A DNA stretch of 64,000 nt from Geothrix fermentans DSM 14018 (GTDB taxonomy: Bacteria > Acidobacteriota > Holophagae > Holophagales > Holophagaceae): assembly GCF_000428885.1 (NCBI RefSeq), contig NZ_AUAU01000013.1:50859-114858 (forward strand). Direction: 5' to 3'. Positions within the stretch are counted from its first letter, which is position 1; each line of letters begins with the position of its first letter. A program made the position numbers and the translations under genes. The notes below the pieces were generated by a model that was not told the origin of the DNA, ran no database searches, and was given only the letters and a program-made list of their open reading frames with translations. This document shows positions 26,966-36,771 of this stretch, piece by piece.

Positions 26966-28498
26966 TTACTTGGCAGATTGATTCCTGGGAGATTTTTTTG
27001 CCAAGGGCCGAGCCAGGTCCACCCGGACCCGCATGCGGCCGCTGGCGTCGGTCTCGAGCACTTCCCATGTCAGCGGCCCGCTGCGGCCCTTGGGGTTCTC
27101 CCCGGGTCCCAGGTTGAAGGCGGCGTCATCCAGCTCCCAGCGCCCACAGGGGAAGCGGGGCTTGGGCGGCTCGGGGCTGCCGGGGTGGGCGTCCACCACC
27201 CGCACGGGACCCCTGGGATCATCGGGGCTCAAGAGTGCCGGGTCGACGGTGGCCACCACCAGGCCTTCGTGGCCGGGGCCGAAGCGCCCGCCCACGCGGC
27301 CGCGTTCGAAGCCCCAGGGGCGTCGTACCTCCAGGCTGAAGAAGCGGCCCTTCTTCCGGGGGTCGGGCAGAGTCACCCACTGGGGATCCGCGCCAGGCGC
27401 CCGGGAGACCGGGGCGATCCAGCCCTCCCAGCTCCGGCCCTTCACGGCGAGGCGGCGCACCTGGTCCCGGAAGTGGCCCCGGTACCAAAGCTCCGAACGC
27501 ACCCAGGCCGAGGGGTGGGAGGGGCTGTAGCCCGTGTCCTCGACCCAGGGGCCCTCCCCGGGGTGGGAGCGGTCCCAGCCGCGGTACTGGCCCGCGTCCA
27601 TGAGGTCCCAGATGCCCGCGGTGAGGGGATCGCCGCAGTCCAGGTAGAGGTCGTCCACCCGGTGCTCGCCCATGGCGTGGAAGGCCTCGTGGACGATATT
27701 CCCGAGGGGGCCCTCCTCGGTCATGAAGATCAGGGGCCAGCGGCGGGTCCGGTCCCAGGGCAGGGGCAGCAGCAGGCTCACGGCCTTGAGGTCCGCCTCG
27801 TCCGCCGTCAGCGTCTGGGGCCGGCCAGGCGTGATGATCCACAGGTGATCGGGCTTGCCGTCGGGGCGGAGGGCGCCGGTGCGGTTGTCCAGGCGGTCGC
27901 ACTCGCCCAGCGTCTCACCCTGCAGCCGCTCCACCACCCACTCGGCCATGCCCAGCTTGTGGGCGTCGGTCCGCGGCGCCGGGTGCTCGGCGCTGCGCAG
28001 CTTGAGGAAGCGGCCTTCCACGAGCGCGATGGCGCCCTTGCTGACCTCGTACAGGTAGTTCGCCGCGCTGGCCACGCCGGGCCGGCGGGAGAAGATCAGC
28101 TCGCGCAGGGCGCCGTCCGGCAGCTTCGACCGCTCATCGGTGAAGTCGAGGCGGACGATGAAGACCGCTTCCCTGCGGAACCGGGGCTCGGGGCTGAGGG
28201 CGATGTCGCCGCGCCACTCGGCGGCGGGCACCAGATCGCGGCGCCAGCCGTCCTTCTCCACGGCCAGCACCGTGTCGGCGGGATCCAGGTCCAGGTGGAA
28301 GCGTCCCTCCGCATCGGTCACGGCCAGGGGCGGGTCCGCGGCGGGGGAGACGCGCGGCAGTCGGTCCGGGTAGACCCGCACGCCGGCCAGGCCCCGGCGG
28401 CCGTCGGTGACGCGTCCCTCCACGGGGCCGGCGGAGGCCGCCAGGGCCAGGAGGAGTCCGAAGGTGGCGCCCGTGGACCGGTGGAGACGTGCCTTCAT
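26966..28498 (-). CDS. M6-like secreted metalloprotease
   Basis: A 510-residue precursor. The start is the ATG that overlaps the receiver-protein stop as ATGA. A signal peptide follows (ATFGLLLALAASAGPVEG). Residues about 30-100 form a carboxypeptidase-regulatory-like beta sandwich (GRVTDGRRGLAGVRVYPDRL). The catalytic domain carries IVHEAFHAMGEHRVDDLYLD, an HExxHxxGxxH motif as in immune inhibitor A/M6 proteases, and a later Met-turn candidate IWDLMDAGQY. The C-terminal 130 residues are not recognised. Fusion of transcription and translation with a tandem receiver protein suggests regulated secretion, but receivers do not directly control such proteases, so the link is only positional. Confidence 0.78.
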   Translation of the reverse strand: MKARLHRSTGATFGLLLALAASAGPVEGRVTDGRRGLAGVRVYPDRLPRVSPAADPPLAVTDAEGRFHLDLDPADTVLAVEKDGWRRDLVPAAEWRGDIALSPEPRFRREAVFIVRLDFTDERSKLPDGALRELIFSRRPGVASAANYLYEVSKGAIALVEGRFLKLRSAEHPAPRTDAHKLGMAEWVVERLQGETLGECDRLDNRTGALRPDGKPDHLWIITPGRPQTLTADEADLKAVSLLLPLPWDRTRRWPLIFMTEEGPLGNIVHEAFHAMGEHRVDDLYLDCGDPLTAGIWDLMDAGQYRGWDRSHPGEGPWVEDTGYSPSHPSAWVRSELWYRGHFRDQVRRLAVKGRSWEGWIAPVSRAPGADPQWVTLPDPRKKGRFFSLEVRRPWGFERGRVGGRFGPGHEGLVVATVDPALLSPDDPRGPVRVVDAHPGSPEPPKPRFPCGRWELDDAAFNLGPGENPKGRSGPLTWEVLETDASGRMRVRVDLARPLAKKSPRNQSAK

Positions 28499-29307
28499 GC
28501 CCGGCCGAACTTCTGGAGCTGGGCGAGCCGGGCCAGCAGGGCCACGCGGCGGCGCGTCTCCTGGGCCACCAGGGGCTTCTCCAGGGCATCGGACACCGGC
28601 TCCTGCAGGCGGGACCAGGTCTCCAGCTCTCCCGTCTCGTGCAGCAGGAGGATGGGGAGGTCCTCCTGGTCCTGGGACTGGTGCAGGGCCACGGCCAGGC
28701 TCTGGGCGCTGCCCTCGGCCAGCTCGGTGTCGAGCACCAGGAGGTCCGGGCGATGGGCGAGGATCTGGGCCCGGGCCCGGGCTTCGCCCTGGGCCTCCAG
28801 GTAGACCGCCTGGTCCTTGCCGAAGTGGTTCTGGACCTGGGTGAGCACCACGGGGTCGGCGGAGACCACCAGCACCTTCGGGCGGACCGGCGGCAGCGAG
28901 CCGGCGCGGAGCGACAGGGCCCGGATGCGGAGGTGGGTCTGCACACGCACCTGGAGCAGCAGGGTGTTGGCGGGCTTGCGGATGAAGTCGTCGGCCCCCG
29001 CGGCATACCCCCGGTCCTTGGCATCCCGGCTGAGGGCCGTCAGCAGCAGCACGGGGATGTCCGCCGTGGCGGGATCGGCCTTGATGGCCTCGCAGGCCCT
29101 GAACCCATCCACGGAGGGCATGACCCCATCCATGATCACCATGTCGGGCCGGGGCTCCTGCGACCGGAGGCGGGCCAGCGCCTCGGCGCCGTTGGAGGCC
29201 ACGGCGAGGTGGTGTCCCAGCGGCTGGAGCTGCGCCTCCAGCATGCGCCGCTGCAGGGCGTTGTCCTCCACCATCAGGATGGTCATGGGAGAAGCGAAGT
29301 GGGACAA
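28495..29307 (-). CDS. Tandem receiver-domain response regulator
   Basis: A 270-residue cytoplasmic protein of two CheY-like domains and no output domain. The first (residues 8-125) is canonical: ILMVEDN acid pair, VIMDGVMPS phospho-acceptor Asp, LLLTALS, and FIRKP Lys. The second (about 140-255) keeps LLVLDTELAEG and ILLLHETGE, but its acid pair is replaced (VVSADPVVL) and no switch Lys stands out, so it is probably non-phosphorylated. I take the TTG at 29307 as start because AAGGAG lies five bases upstream. The ATG seven codons later has no such site. It is translationally coupled to the M6-like protease. Confidence 0.85.
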   Translation of the reverse strand: MSHFASPMTILMVEDNALQRRMLEAQLQPLGHHLAVASNGAEALARLRSQEPRPDMVIMDGVMPSVDGFRACEAIKADPATADIPVLLLTALSRDAKDRGYAAGADDFIRKPANTLLLQVRVQTHLRIRALSLRAGSLPPVRPKVLVVSADPVVLTQVQNHFGKDQAVYLEAQGEARARAQILAHRPDLLVLDTELAEGSAQSLAVALHQSQDQEDLPILLLHETGELETWSRLQEPVSDALEKPLVAQETRRRVALLARLAQLQKFGRA

Positions 29308-29442
29308 GCGGACTCCTTCCTCTCTTGCTCGAGGTTAAAGACCCCATCGGCGCCGATCAACCCTGGCTTGAGGCGCCGGTAGGTAAAACCCCGCAGACAG
29401 CAAAGGTTTCCAACAGTACAATGGCCAGTTCGAGGTTCCTCA

Positions 29443-31256
<1,814 letters not shown>

Positions 31257-31260
<4 letters not shown>

Positions 31261-32126
31261 CTGTCTTTGCCGGAGTTCCGGATCTCGCCGGACTCGACCA
31301 GGTTGGCGAGCAGGCGGGGGAGTTCGTCCTCGCCCAGGATGCCCCGGCGCTGGAAGAGGCGGATCAGGCCGAGCACGAGGGCCCGGGTCTGGTAGCTCTC
31401 CACGGGGGGAACTGTGTCGCGCAGGGTCTGGCCGACGATGAGGTCCGGCGCGGTGGAGCGGGGCTCCTCCTGCGGGTCGAAGAAGCGGAAGGGGTCCAGG
31501 GAGGACGCATCTTCCTCGAGCGGTCCGGCATGGCCGAAGAAGGGATCCGGCGGATAGGCGGGGTCCGCGGCGAGGCCGCGGGTGGGCACAGGCAGGGGAT
31601 CGAGGGCGAAGGTGACCGGCAGGGCCTCGCCTTCCAGGTGGTCGGCGCCCACGTCCACCGTCACGGTCCCGGCGGGGGCCGGGGCATCCAGGCCGCGGTA
31701 CAGATCCCCGATGGCCTTGCGGAGGGCGCTGTGGGAGGCCACCACCGGCTGGATGTGCAGGCCCGAGGCGAAGCGCGCGCTGTCCACGGCGTTCAGGTCC
31801 GAGGGGTCGGACATGGCCAGCACCAGCGACTTGGGCTCCTTGACCGAGACGGGGAGCACCGTGAACTGGTCCGCCAGACGGAAGGGCACCAGCCTGAGCA
31901 CCTCGGGCGGCACCTCCAGGTTCCGGACATCCATCTGCGGCACGCCGGTCTGATGGCTGAGGAAATCCATGAGGACCTCCTCGGAGATGTAGCCGAGGGC
32001 CACCAGGTTGCTGCCCAGGCGGCCCCGGGCGATCTTCTGGTGGGTGATGGCGCTCTGCAGCTGGGGGGCGGTGATGAGGCCCGATTCCACGAGCAGTTCG
32101 CCCAGCCGCTTGATCGGTTGCCGCAT
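31257..32126 (-). CDS. Free-standing MshEN (GspE N-terminal) domain protein, likely c-di-GMP receptor
   Basis: A 289-residue protein with no ATPase. Residues 7-30 and 36-59 are two tandem copies of the RLGxxLxxxGxxxxxxLxxxLxxQ c-di-GMP-binding motif of MshEN domains: [11 protein letters not shown] then AITHQ, and [11 protein letters not shown] then FLSHQ. The rest of the T2SSE-N fold follows ([35 protein letters not shown]). Residues 150-289 are a Pro/Asp-rich linker and a short C-terminal helix pair with [19 protein letters not shown]. MshEN is normally the front of pilus or secretion ATPases. Alone it may act as a c-di-GMP-dependent adaptor. Binding is inferred from motif. Confidence 0.8.
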
Positions 32127-32216
32127 GGAGGATCCCTGGGTCAGATCTTTCGGTGATGCAGAAGGGTGGCCCCCAAGGTAACGTCATTCAAGGTTTTTGT
32201 GGGCCCCGGGGGAGGC

Positions 32217-32843
32217 ATGGATTCCGAGGATCTCTGGCGCGCGGCCCTGCACGATTTCAACAATCTCCTGACAGGCCTCCAGGGGGTGGTGGACCTTGGC
32301 GACCCGTCTCCTTCCCCGGACTCGCAGCACCACGCGCGCATGGAGACCCTCCTCGAGGAGGGCAGGACCCTCATCGCCATGGCCCGGGCGCTCGCCCTGG
32401 GGCGGCTCCCCTATTCGGAGCCCATCCCCTGGACGGACTGGGAGGCCGGCCTGAGGGCCCGGCTCGATGCGGCGGGCGCGCTCTTCCGCTGTCCGGTCGA
32501 GCTGGTGGATGCGGGTGCGGGACAGGTCCCCTGGCCCGCGCCGTTGTTCCAGGACTGGATCGTGGCCTTCACGCGGCAGGTGCTCCCCTGGGCCGCGCCC
32601 GGCCCCCTGTGGATCGAGGCCGAAGCGGAATCCGGGGCCCTTCTGGTGCGCTGGCACACGGATGCCTCGCTCCCCTCCGCCCTGGAGGCCGAGGCGCCGG
32701 CGGACGCCCCCCGCAGCCTCGCCGGACACTGGCTCCGTGACGTGGCAGGGCGGCTCGACCTCACCGTCGAGCGCACGGAAACATGCCTCTGCGTCCGCCT
32801 CCCCGATCACTCCAGCGACTCCCCCATCCGGCCGGAACCCTGA
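32217..32843 (+). CDS. ChpT-like histidine phosphotransferase / degenerate histidine kinase
   Basis: A 208-residue cytoplasmic protein. The N-terminus looks like a kinase dimerisation/phosphoacceptor helix: DLWRAALHDFNNLLTGLQGV, with an H-D pair followed by N-N as in HisKA and ChpT-like proteins. The second helix is RMETLLEEGRTLIAMARAL. The following 110 residues could fold as an ATPase-like domain but lack the N, G1 and G2 boxes of a true histidine kinase. The layout and length resemble ChpT-type phosphotransfer proteins. The ATG is chosen at MDSEDLW, though GGAGG sits only one base upstream. A GTG 17 codons earlier is possible. The assignment is moderate. Confidence 0.55.
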   Translation: MDSEDLWRAALHDFNNLLTGLQGVVDLGDPSPSPDSQHHARMETLLEEGRTLIAMARALALGRLPYSEPIPWTDWEAGLRARLDAAGALFRCPVELVDAGAGQVPWPAPLFQDWIVAFTRQVLPWAAPGPLWIEAEAESGALLVRWHTDASLPSALEAEAPADAPRSLAGHWLRDVAGRLDLTVERTETCLCVRLPDHSSDSPIRPEP

Positions 32844-33003
32844 GGCCAGCCGCCTTCTCCCGCGGAGGCGGACCCGCAGCCTTTTCTCCGTCATCTCCGG
32901 CTTCTAGCTTTTCATCTTGCGAACATCGGGCTGAGCGTGGCTGACAACCAGGTCCTGTTAATCCTGTCCATACGCCTTTAAAATTGAAGGTTTGGATGGT
33001 GCG

Positions 33004-34308
33004 ATGAAATTCCACATCGAGACCTGGGGCTGCCAGATGAACGACCACGACGGTGAGAAGCTGTCGGGGCTGCTGTCGGCGGAGGGCTTCGAGGCGGTGG
33101 ACGCGACGGAGGACGCCGACCTGGTGCTGCTGAACACCTGCTCCATCCGTGAGAAGGCCGTGCACAAGGTCTACTCGGAGCTGGGCCGCCTGCGGGAGGA
33201 GAAGCAGCGGCGCCCCTTGCTGGTGGGCGTCACGGGCTGCCTGGCCCAGCAGGAGCAGGCCGCCCTCTTCAAGCGGGCCCCCCACATCGACTTCGTGCTG
33301 GGCACCATGGCCCTCCGGCAGCTGCCGCGCCTGGTGGCCGAAGCCCGGGCCGGCAAGGCCTGCGTCATGGACACGGGCGAATACCCGGACAACCACCTCT
33401 TCCCGCCCTCGGTGGCTCGCCGCCGCGACACCGCCAAGGCGCTCGTCACCATCACCGAGGGCTGCAACCACGCCTGCACCTACTGCATCGTGCCCACCAC
33501 CCGGGGCGCCGAGCGGCACCGCCCCTTCGTGGACGTGGTGGCCGAGGTTCGCGGCCTGGTGGAACGCGGCTACCGCGAGGTGGAACTGCTGGGCCAGAAC
33601 GTGAACAGCTACGCCGGCGGCTGCACCTTCGCGGAGCTGCTGGAGCGCGTCTCCGAAGTGGAGGGCCTGGAGTGGATCCGCTTCACCACCAGCCATCCCA
33701 TGAACTTCACGAAGGAGCTGGCGCGGGTGCTGGCCACCAATCCCAAGGTCGCGCCCTTTCTGCACCTGCCCCTTCAGAGCGGCAGCGACCGCATCCTGCG
33801 CCGCATGCTGCGCGAGTACACCGTCGCCGACTACCTGGAACGCCTGGGCTACCTGGGCGAGGCGCGCGCGCGGATCTGCCTCAGCACGGACTTCATCGTG
33901 GGCTTCCCCGGCGAGACCGAGGAGGATTTCGAAGGCACGATGAAGGTGCTGGACGAGGCCGCCTTCGACGCCTCCTTCAGCTTCATCTACTCGCCCCGCC
34001 CGGGCACGCCGTCGCTGCGCCTCAAGGACGATCTGCCCATGGCCCAGAAGTCCGAGCGCCTGGCCCGCCTCCAGAAGCGCCAGACCGAGCTGACCCTGGC
34101 CAGCAACCTGCGCTTCCTGGGCCGCGAGATCCCCGTGCGCATCGAGACCCACGGCCCCACCGAGCAGGGCTGGTGGCTGGCCCGCAGCGGCGAGTGGAAG
34201 ACCGTCCACCTGGCCGCCGGCCCCGGCCGCGAGCTGCCCTTCGGCGAGCTGGTGAAGGCACGGATCACGCAGGCCAGCCCGCACTTCCTGGGGGCGGAGC
34301 TGGCTTGA
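33004..34308 (+). CDS. miaB: tRNA-2-methylthio-N6-dimethylallyladenosine synthase MiaB
   Basis: A 434-residue radical-SAM methylthiotransferase that adds the 2-methylthio group to i6A37 in tRNAs. The N-terminal UPF0004 domain starts FHIETWGCQMNDHD and carries three cluster Cys residues (GCQMN, NTCSIREKA, TGCLAQQEQ). The radical-SAM motif is CNHACTYCIVP. The C-terminal TRAM domain is RFLGREIPVRIE onward. The ATG giving MKFHIETWGC is chosen over a TTG four codons earlier because family members begin there. The stop codon directly abuts a heptad palindromic array. Confidence 0.95.
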   Translation: MKFHIETWGCQMNDHDGEKLSGLLSAEGFEAVDATEDADLVLLNTCSIREKAVHKVYSELGRLREEKQRRPLLVGVTGCLAQQEQAALFKRAPHIDFVLGTMALRQLPRLVAEARAGKACVMDTGEYPDNHLFPPSVARRRDTAKALVTITEGCNHACTYCIVPTTRGAERHRPFVDVVAEVRGLVERGYREVELLGQNVNSYAGGCTFAELLERVSEVEGLEWIRFTTSHPMNFTKELARVLATNPKVAPFLHLPLQSGSDRILRRMLREYTVADYLERLGYLGEARARICLSTDFIVGFPGETEEDFEGTMKVLDEAAFDASFSFIYSPRPGTPSLRLKDDLPMAQKSERLARLQKRQTELTLASNLRFLGREIPVRIETHGPTEQGWWLARSGEWKTVHLAAGPGRELPFGELVKARITQASPHFLGAELA

Positions 34309-34380
34309 GAGCTGTCAGCTATCAGCCAAGTTGGGCCGAGACCTTCTTTTACTGAGAGCTGACAGCTGGCAGCTGAGAGC
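34307..34380. repeat. Heptad palindromic array (TCAGCTN type) after miaB
   Basis: GAGAGCTGTCAGCTATCAGCC begins at the miaB stop codon and is mirrored by CTGAGAGCTGACAGCTGGCAGC-type units up to 34380. The centre carries CTTTTACTGAGAGCTGACAG, which recurs almost unchanged at two other loci in this window. The right arm encodes the last residues and stop of the convergent aldose-epimerase gene. Confidence 0.85.
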
Positions 34381-35248
34381 CATCCAAAGAAATCGTGAGG
34401 TTCCAGCGGCGGGTGACGCCGGGCGCGAGCAGGAAGGCACCGGGCTTGTCCGTGAAGTCGCCCTGCCAGTCCGCCGGGTCCGCATGTCCCTCCCAGGGCT
34501 CGATGCACAGGAACGAGGGGCCTGGATCCGGCTTGGCCCAGATCCCCAGGTGGGGGAAGCCCTCCCAGCGCAGCGTCAGGGCCGACCCGTCTTCGGTTTC
34601 GAAGCGCAGGCTCCGGCTCCGCGGTTCCAGGAAGATCAGGGCATCCTCGGAGAACAAGCCTTCGTCCAGGGGCAGCACCCGATCCTGGATGGGGCTGGGA
34701 CGTGGATTCGGATCAAGCAGGCCCTCCGCAGTGAGGCGCCGGAGGGGCCCGGGTTCCCCGGCCCCGAAGGTGAGGCGGTGCGCGGCCTTGGGCCGGTCCG
34801 GCGCCAGGGGCCAGCGGAAGGCGGGATGGAGCCCCAGGCTGGCGGGCAGGGGTGCCTTCCCGGGGTTGTTCAGGGCGAGGTCCATGCGCAGGGAGCCCGA
34901 GCTCAGGGTGTAGGCCACCCGCAGCACGAAGGGGAAGGGATAGGCGGCGCGGGTGGCCTCGTCGTCCCGCAGCTCCGCGGTGCAGGTGGTGGCGGTGCCT
35001 TCGATCAGCGTGAAGTCCCGGTCCCGGGCGAAGCCGTGGCGGGACATGGGGAGGGCCTGCTCCCCGAGCCGCAGGGTGTCGTCCCCCAGGCGGCCCACGA
35101 TCGGGAAGAGCAGGGGGGCGTGCCGCGGCCAAAGGGGGCCCGCGTCCCACAGCAGATCCTGGCCGCCCAGCCGCAGGGACTGGAGCTCGGCGCCCCTCGC
35201 CGAGATGACGGCCTCGGCCGAGCCGGTGTGCAATCGGTGGATGTCCAT
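34349..35248 (-). CDS. Aldose 1-epimerase family protein
   Basis: A 299-residue galactose-mutarotase-like beta sandwich. Motifs: ISARGAELQSLRLGGQDLLW at the N-terminus, LFPIVGRLGDD, SRHGFARDRDF with the catalytic His, LGLHPAFRWPL with the second His, and CIEPWEGHAD with the catalytic Glu region. This is the LacX/YihR-like subgroup that interconverts sugar anomers. It is cytoplasmic. The final residues (SQLPAVSSQ) are encoded by the heptad repeat, so the natural C-terminus was probably extended when the array arose. Convergent with miaB. Confidence 0.85.
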   Translation of the reverse strand: MDIHRLHTGSAEAVISARGAELQSLRLGGQDLLWDAGPLWPRHAPLLFPIVGRLGDDTLRLGEQALPMSRHGFARDRDFTLIEGTATTCTAELRDDEATRAAYPFPFVLRVAYTLSSGSLRMDLALNNPGKAPLPASLGLHPAFRWPLAPDRPKAAHRLTFGAGEPGPLRRLTAEGLLDPNPRPSPIQDRVLPLDEGLFSEDALIFLEPRSRSLRFETEDGSALTLRWEGFPHLGIWAKPDPGPSFLCIEPWEGHADPADWQGDFTDKPGAFLLAPGVTRRWNLTISLDGSQLPAVSSQ

Positions 35249-35314
35249 GCACGAGATTAACGCCGCCGTGGTAGATTGCCCGCCTAGCCTGCCGCTTTCC
35301 TCCGGGAGCCAGCC

Positions 35315-35857
35315 ATGCCCTTCACGGCGGACGTCATCGCGTCGACCCTCCACGCGCCCCTGGCGAACGTGGAGAAGCACTGGCCTCTGGTGAAGGACGC
35401 CCTGGCCGCCCTCCGGGTCCTGGATACGCCCACGGCGGTGGCCGCCATCGCCACCATCGGCGCCGAGAGCTACCTGTTCGCACCGGAGCGGGAGCAGGGC
35501 AGCGACGCCTACTTCCGCCGCATGTACGAGTTCAAGCGGGCCCTGGGGAACACGGAGCCCGGGGACGGGGCCAGGTACTGCGGCCGGGGCTTCATCCCCG
35601 TGCGGGGCCGGGCCGAGTACGCGCGCTTCGGGAAGCTGGTGGGGGCCGACCTGGTGGAGGATCCGGAGAAGGCCCTGGATCCCGCGCTGGCGGCGCGCAT
35701 CCTCGCCTACGACTTCATGCTCAAGGAAGTGCCCAAGGCCGCCGCAGAGGGCAACTGGGTGAAAGTCCACCGCCTGGTCCGCGGCGACCTCTCCGGCTGG
35801 AAGCGGTTCAACGGGATCCTCATCCCCCTGCTGAAGCTGCTGCCGGAGCAGGGCTGA
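35315..35857 (+). CDS. GH19-like lysozyme/chitinase (endolysin-type)
   Basis: A 180-residue predicted glycoside hydrolase. ATIGAESYLFAPERE carries two Glu residues that fit the GH19 catalytic pair. ARYCGRGFIPVRGRAEYARFG matches the conserved RYxGRGxxQxTGRxNY segment of phage-type GH19 lysozymes, and EDPEKALDPALAARI matches the following helix. No signal peptide is visible, as in phage endolysins that rely on holins. No holin or other phage gene lies nearby. It sits next to a tRNA-Leu gene, a common phage integration site, so it may be a domesticated prophage remnant. Substrate (peptidoglycan) is inferred. Confidence 0.75.
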   Translation: MPFTADVIASTLHAPLANVEKHWPLVKDALAALRVLDTPTAVAAIATIGAESYLFAPEREQGSDAYFRRMYEFKRALGNTEPGDGARYCGRGFIPVRGRAEYARFGKLVGADLVEDPEKALDPALAARILAYDFMLKEVPKAAAEGNWVKVHRLVRGDLSGWKRFNGILIPLLKLLPEQG

Positions 35858-35866
35858 TCCTCGATC

Positions 35867-35952
35867 TGGTGCGCCCGGCCGGACTCGAACCGGCACTCCG
35901 TTTCCGGAAGCGGATTTTAAGTCCGCGGCGTCTGCCATTCCGCCACGGGCGC
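35867..35952 (-). tRNA. tRNA-Leu (anticodon UAA)
   Basis: Read on the minus strand, the gene starts GCGCCCGTGGCGGAATGGCA and ends CGGGCGCACCA, with CCA encoded. The acceptor stem GCGCCCG pairs with CGGGCGC. The anticodon arm is GCGGA-CTTAAAA-TCCGC, giving UAA. A long variable arm is present (CTTCCGGAAACGGAG region) and the T-arm contains GGTTCGAGTCC. Length 86 fits class II tRNA-Leu. Confidence 0.95.
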
Positions 35953-35992
35953 GCCGTTCCAGCCTAGCGGGGGGCCATGGTAGCGTCGAGCC

Positions 35993-36322
35993 ATGGGAAT
36001 CCGTTCCATGGTGCCGGTGCTGGCGCTCCTGTGCGCCGCCCGGGCTGTGTCCGCGCGGGACCTGCGCGAGTTCTACCGGGAGCGCTGCGTGGCCTGCCAT
36101 GGGGCCGACGGCTCGGGCCGGGGGCCCAATGGCGCCCGGCTGGGCGGCGGGTCCCTCCTGGACCCCCGGCGCCCGGGCCGGCAGGAGGAGGCGGCGCTGG
36201 TGGCCACCATTCTCAGGGGCCGCGGGGCCATGCCGGGCTTCGGCCGGCAGCTCACGGAGGCGGAGGCCTGGCGCCTGGTGGGGGAGGTGCTGCGGCCACC
36301 GGTGGGGCGCAAAAAACGCTGA
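35993..36322 (+). CDS. Small exported cytochrome c
   Basis: A 109-residue precursor: signal peptide about residues 1-21 (VPVLALLCAARAVSA), one heme-binding CVACH motif, and an axial Met candidate in GAMPGFGRQL. ADGSGRGPNGARLGG after the heme site is typical of class I cytochromes c such as cytochrome c6/cbb3 subunit-like domains. It is periplasmic and probably shuttles electrons. The start ATG lies 41 bases beyond the tRNA-Leu gene on the opposite strand. The next gene encodes a second mini-cytochrome, so they are likely an operon. Confidence 0.85.
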   Translation: MGIRSMVPVLALLCAARAVSARDLREFYRERCVACHGADGSGRGPNGARLGGGSLLDPRRPGRQEEAALVATILRGRGAMPGFGRQLTEAEAWRLVGEVLRPPVGRKKR

Positions 36323-36387
36323 CGGATCTTGCCTGATCGAGATAGTGGCCCATCCTGGCTGGTGTTTCAACATCCATCGAGGTGGCC

Positions 36388-36762
36388 ATGCGGATCGTCC
36401 CAACCCTTTCCTCCCTCCTGCTCGCCGCCAGCCTGGGGGCCCAGGCCCCCGCGAAGTCCGTGGACGAGCTGCGGGCCTTCTTCGCCCAGAACTGCGTGAA
36501 GTGCCACGGCCCGGACGGTTCGGCCCACAGCGCCGAAGGGAAGAAGCTGGGCGGCTTCGACTTCACGGACACGAAGAAGGCCGCCAAGGAGACGGACGCG
36601 GAGATGGAGAAGACCATCCGCAAGGGCATCTTCTTCGGGCTCGTCATGCCCTCCTTCAAGGACCGCCTGAGCGAGGCCGACATCGCCCTCATGGTGAAGG
36701 AAGTGGTGCGGAAGGCCGAGAAGGGCAAAGCCATCGCGCCGAAGCAGGAGGGGGGCCGATAG
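36388..36762 (+). CDS. Small exported cytochrome c, second of pair
   Basis: A 124-residue precursor with signal peptide (RIVPTLSSLLLAASLGAQA), heme motif CVKCH, and axial Met candidate in GLVMPSFKDRLSE. The mature chain is Lys-rich (KKLGGFDF, DTKKAAKE), giving a basic protein that may dock to acidic partners. I prefer the ATG here to an in-frame GTG two codons earlier because GAGGTGG lies just upstream. It is similar in layout to the preceding cytochrome but diverged beyond an obvious recent duplication. It lies nine bases ahead of the helicase gene. Confidence 0.85.
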   Translation: MRIVPTLSSLLLAASLGAQAPAKSVDELRAFFAQNCVKCHGPDGSAHSAEGKKLGGFDFTDTKKAAKETDAEMEKTIRKGIFFGLVMPSFKDRLSEADIALMVKEVVRKAEKGKAIAPKQEGGR

Positions 36763-36771
36763 GATGAAGGG

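Noticed and set aside
28499..29347. Upstream extension of the M6-like protease frame
   Set aside because: This region is the receiver gene in another frame. The protease signal peptide begins at 28498.
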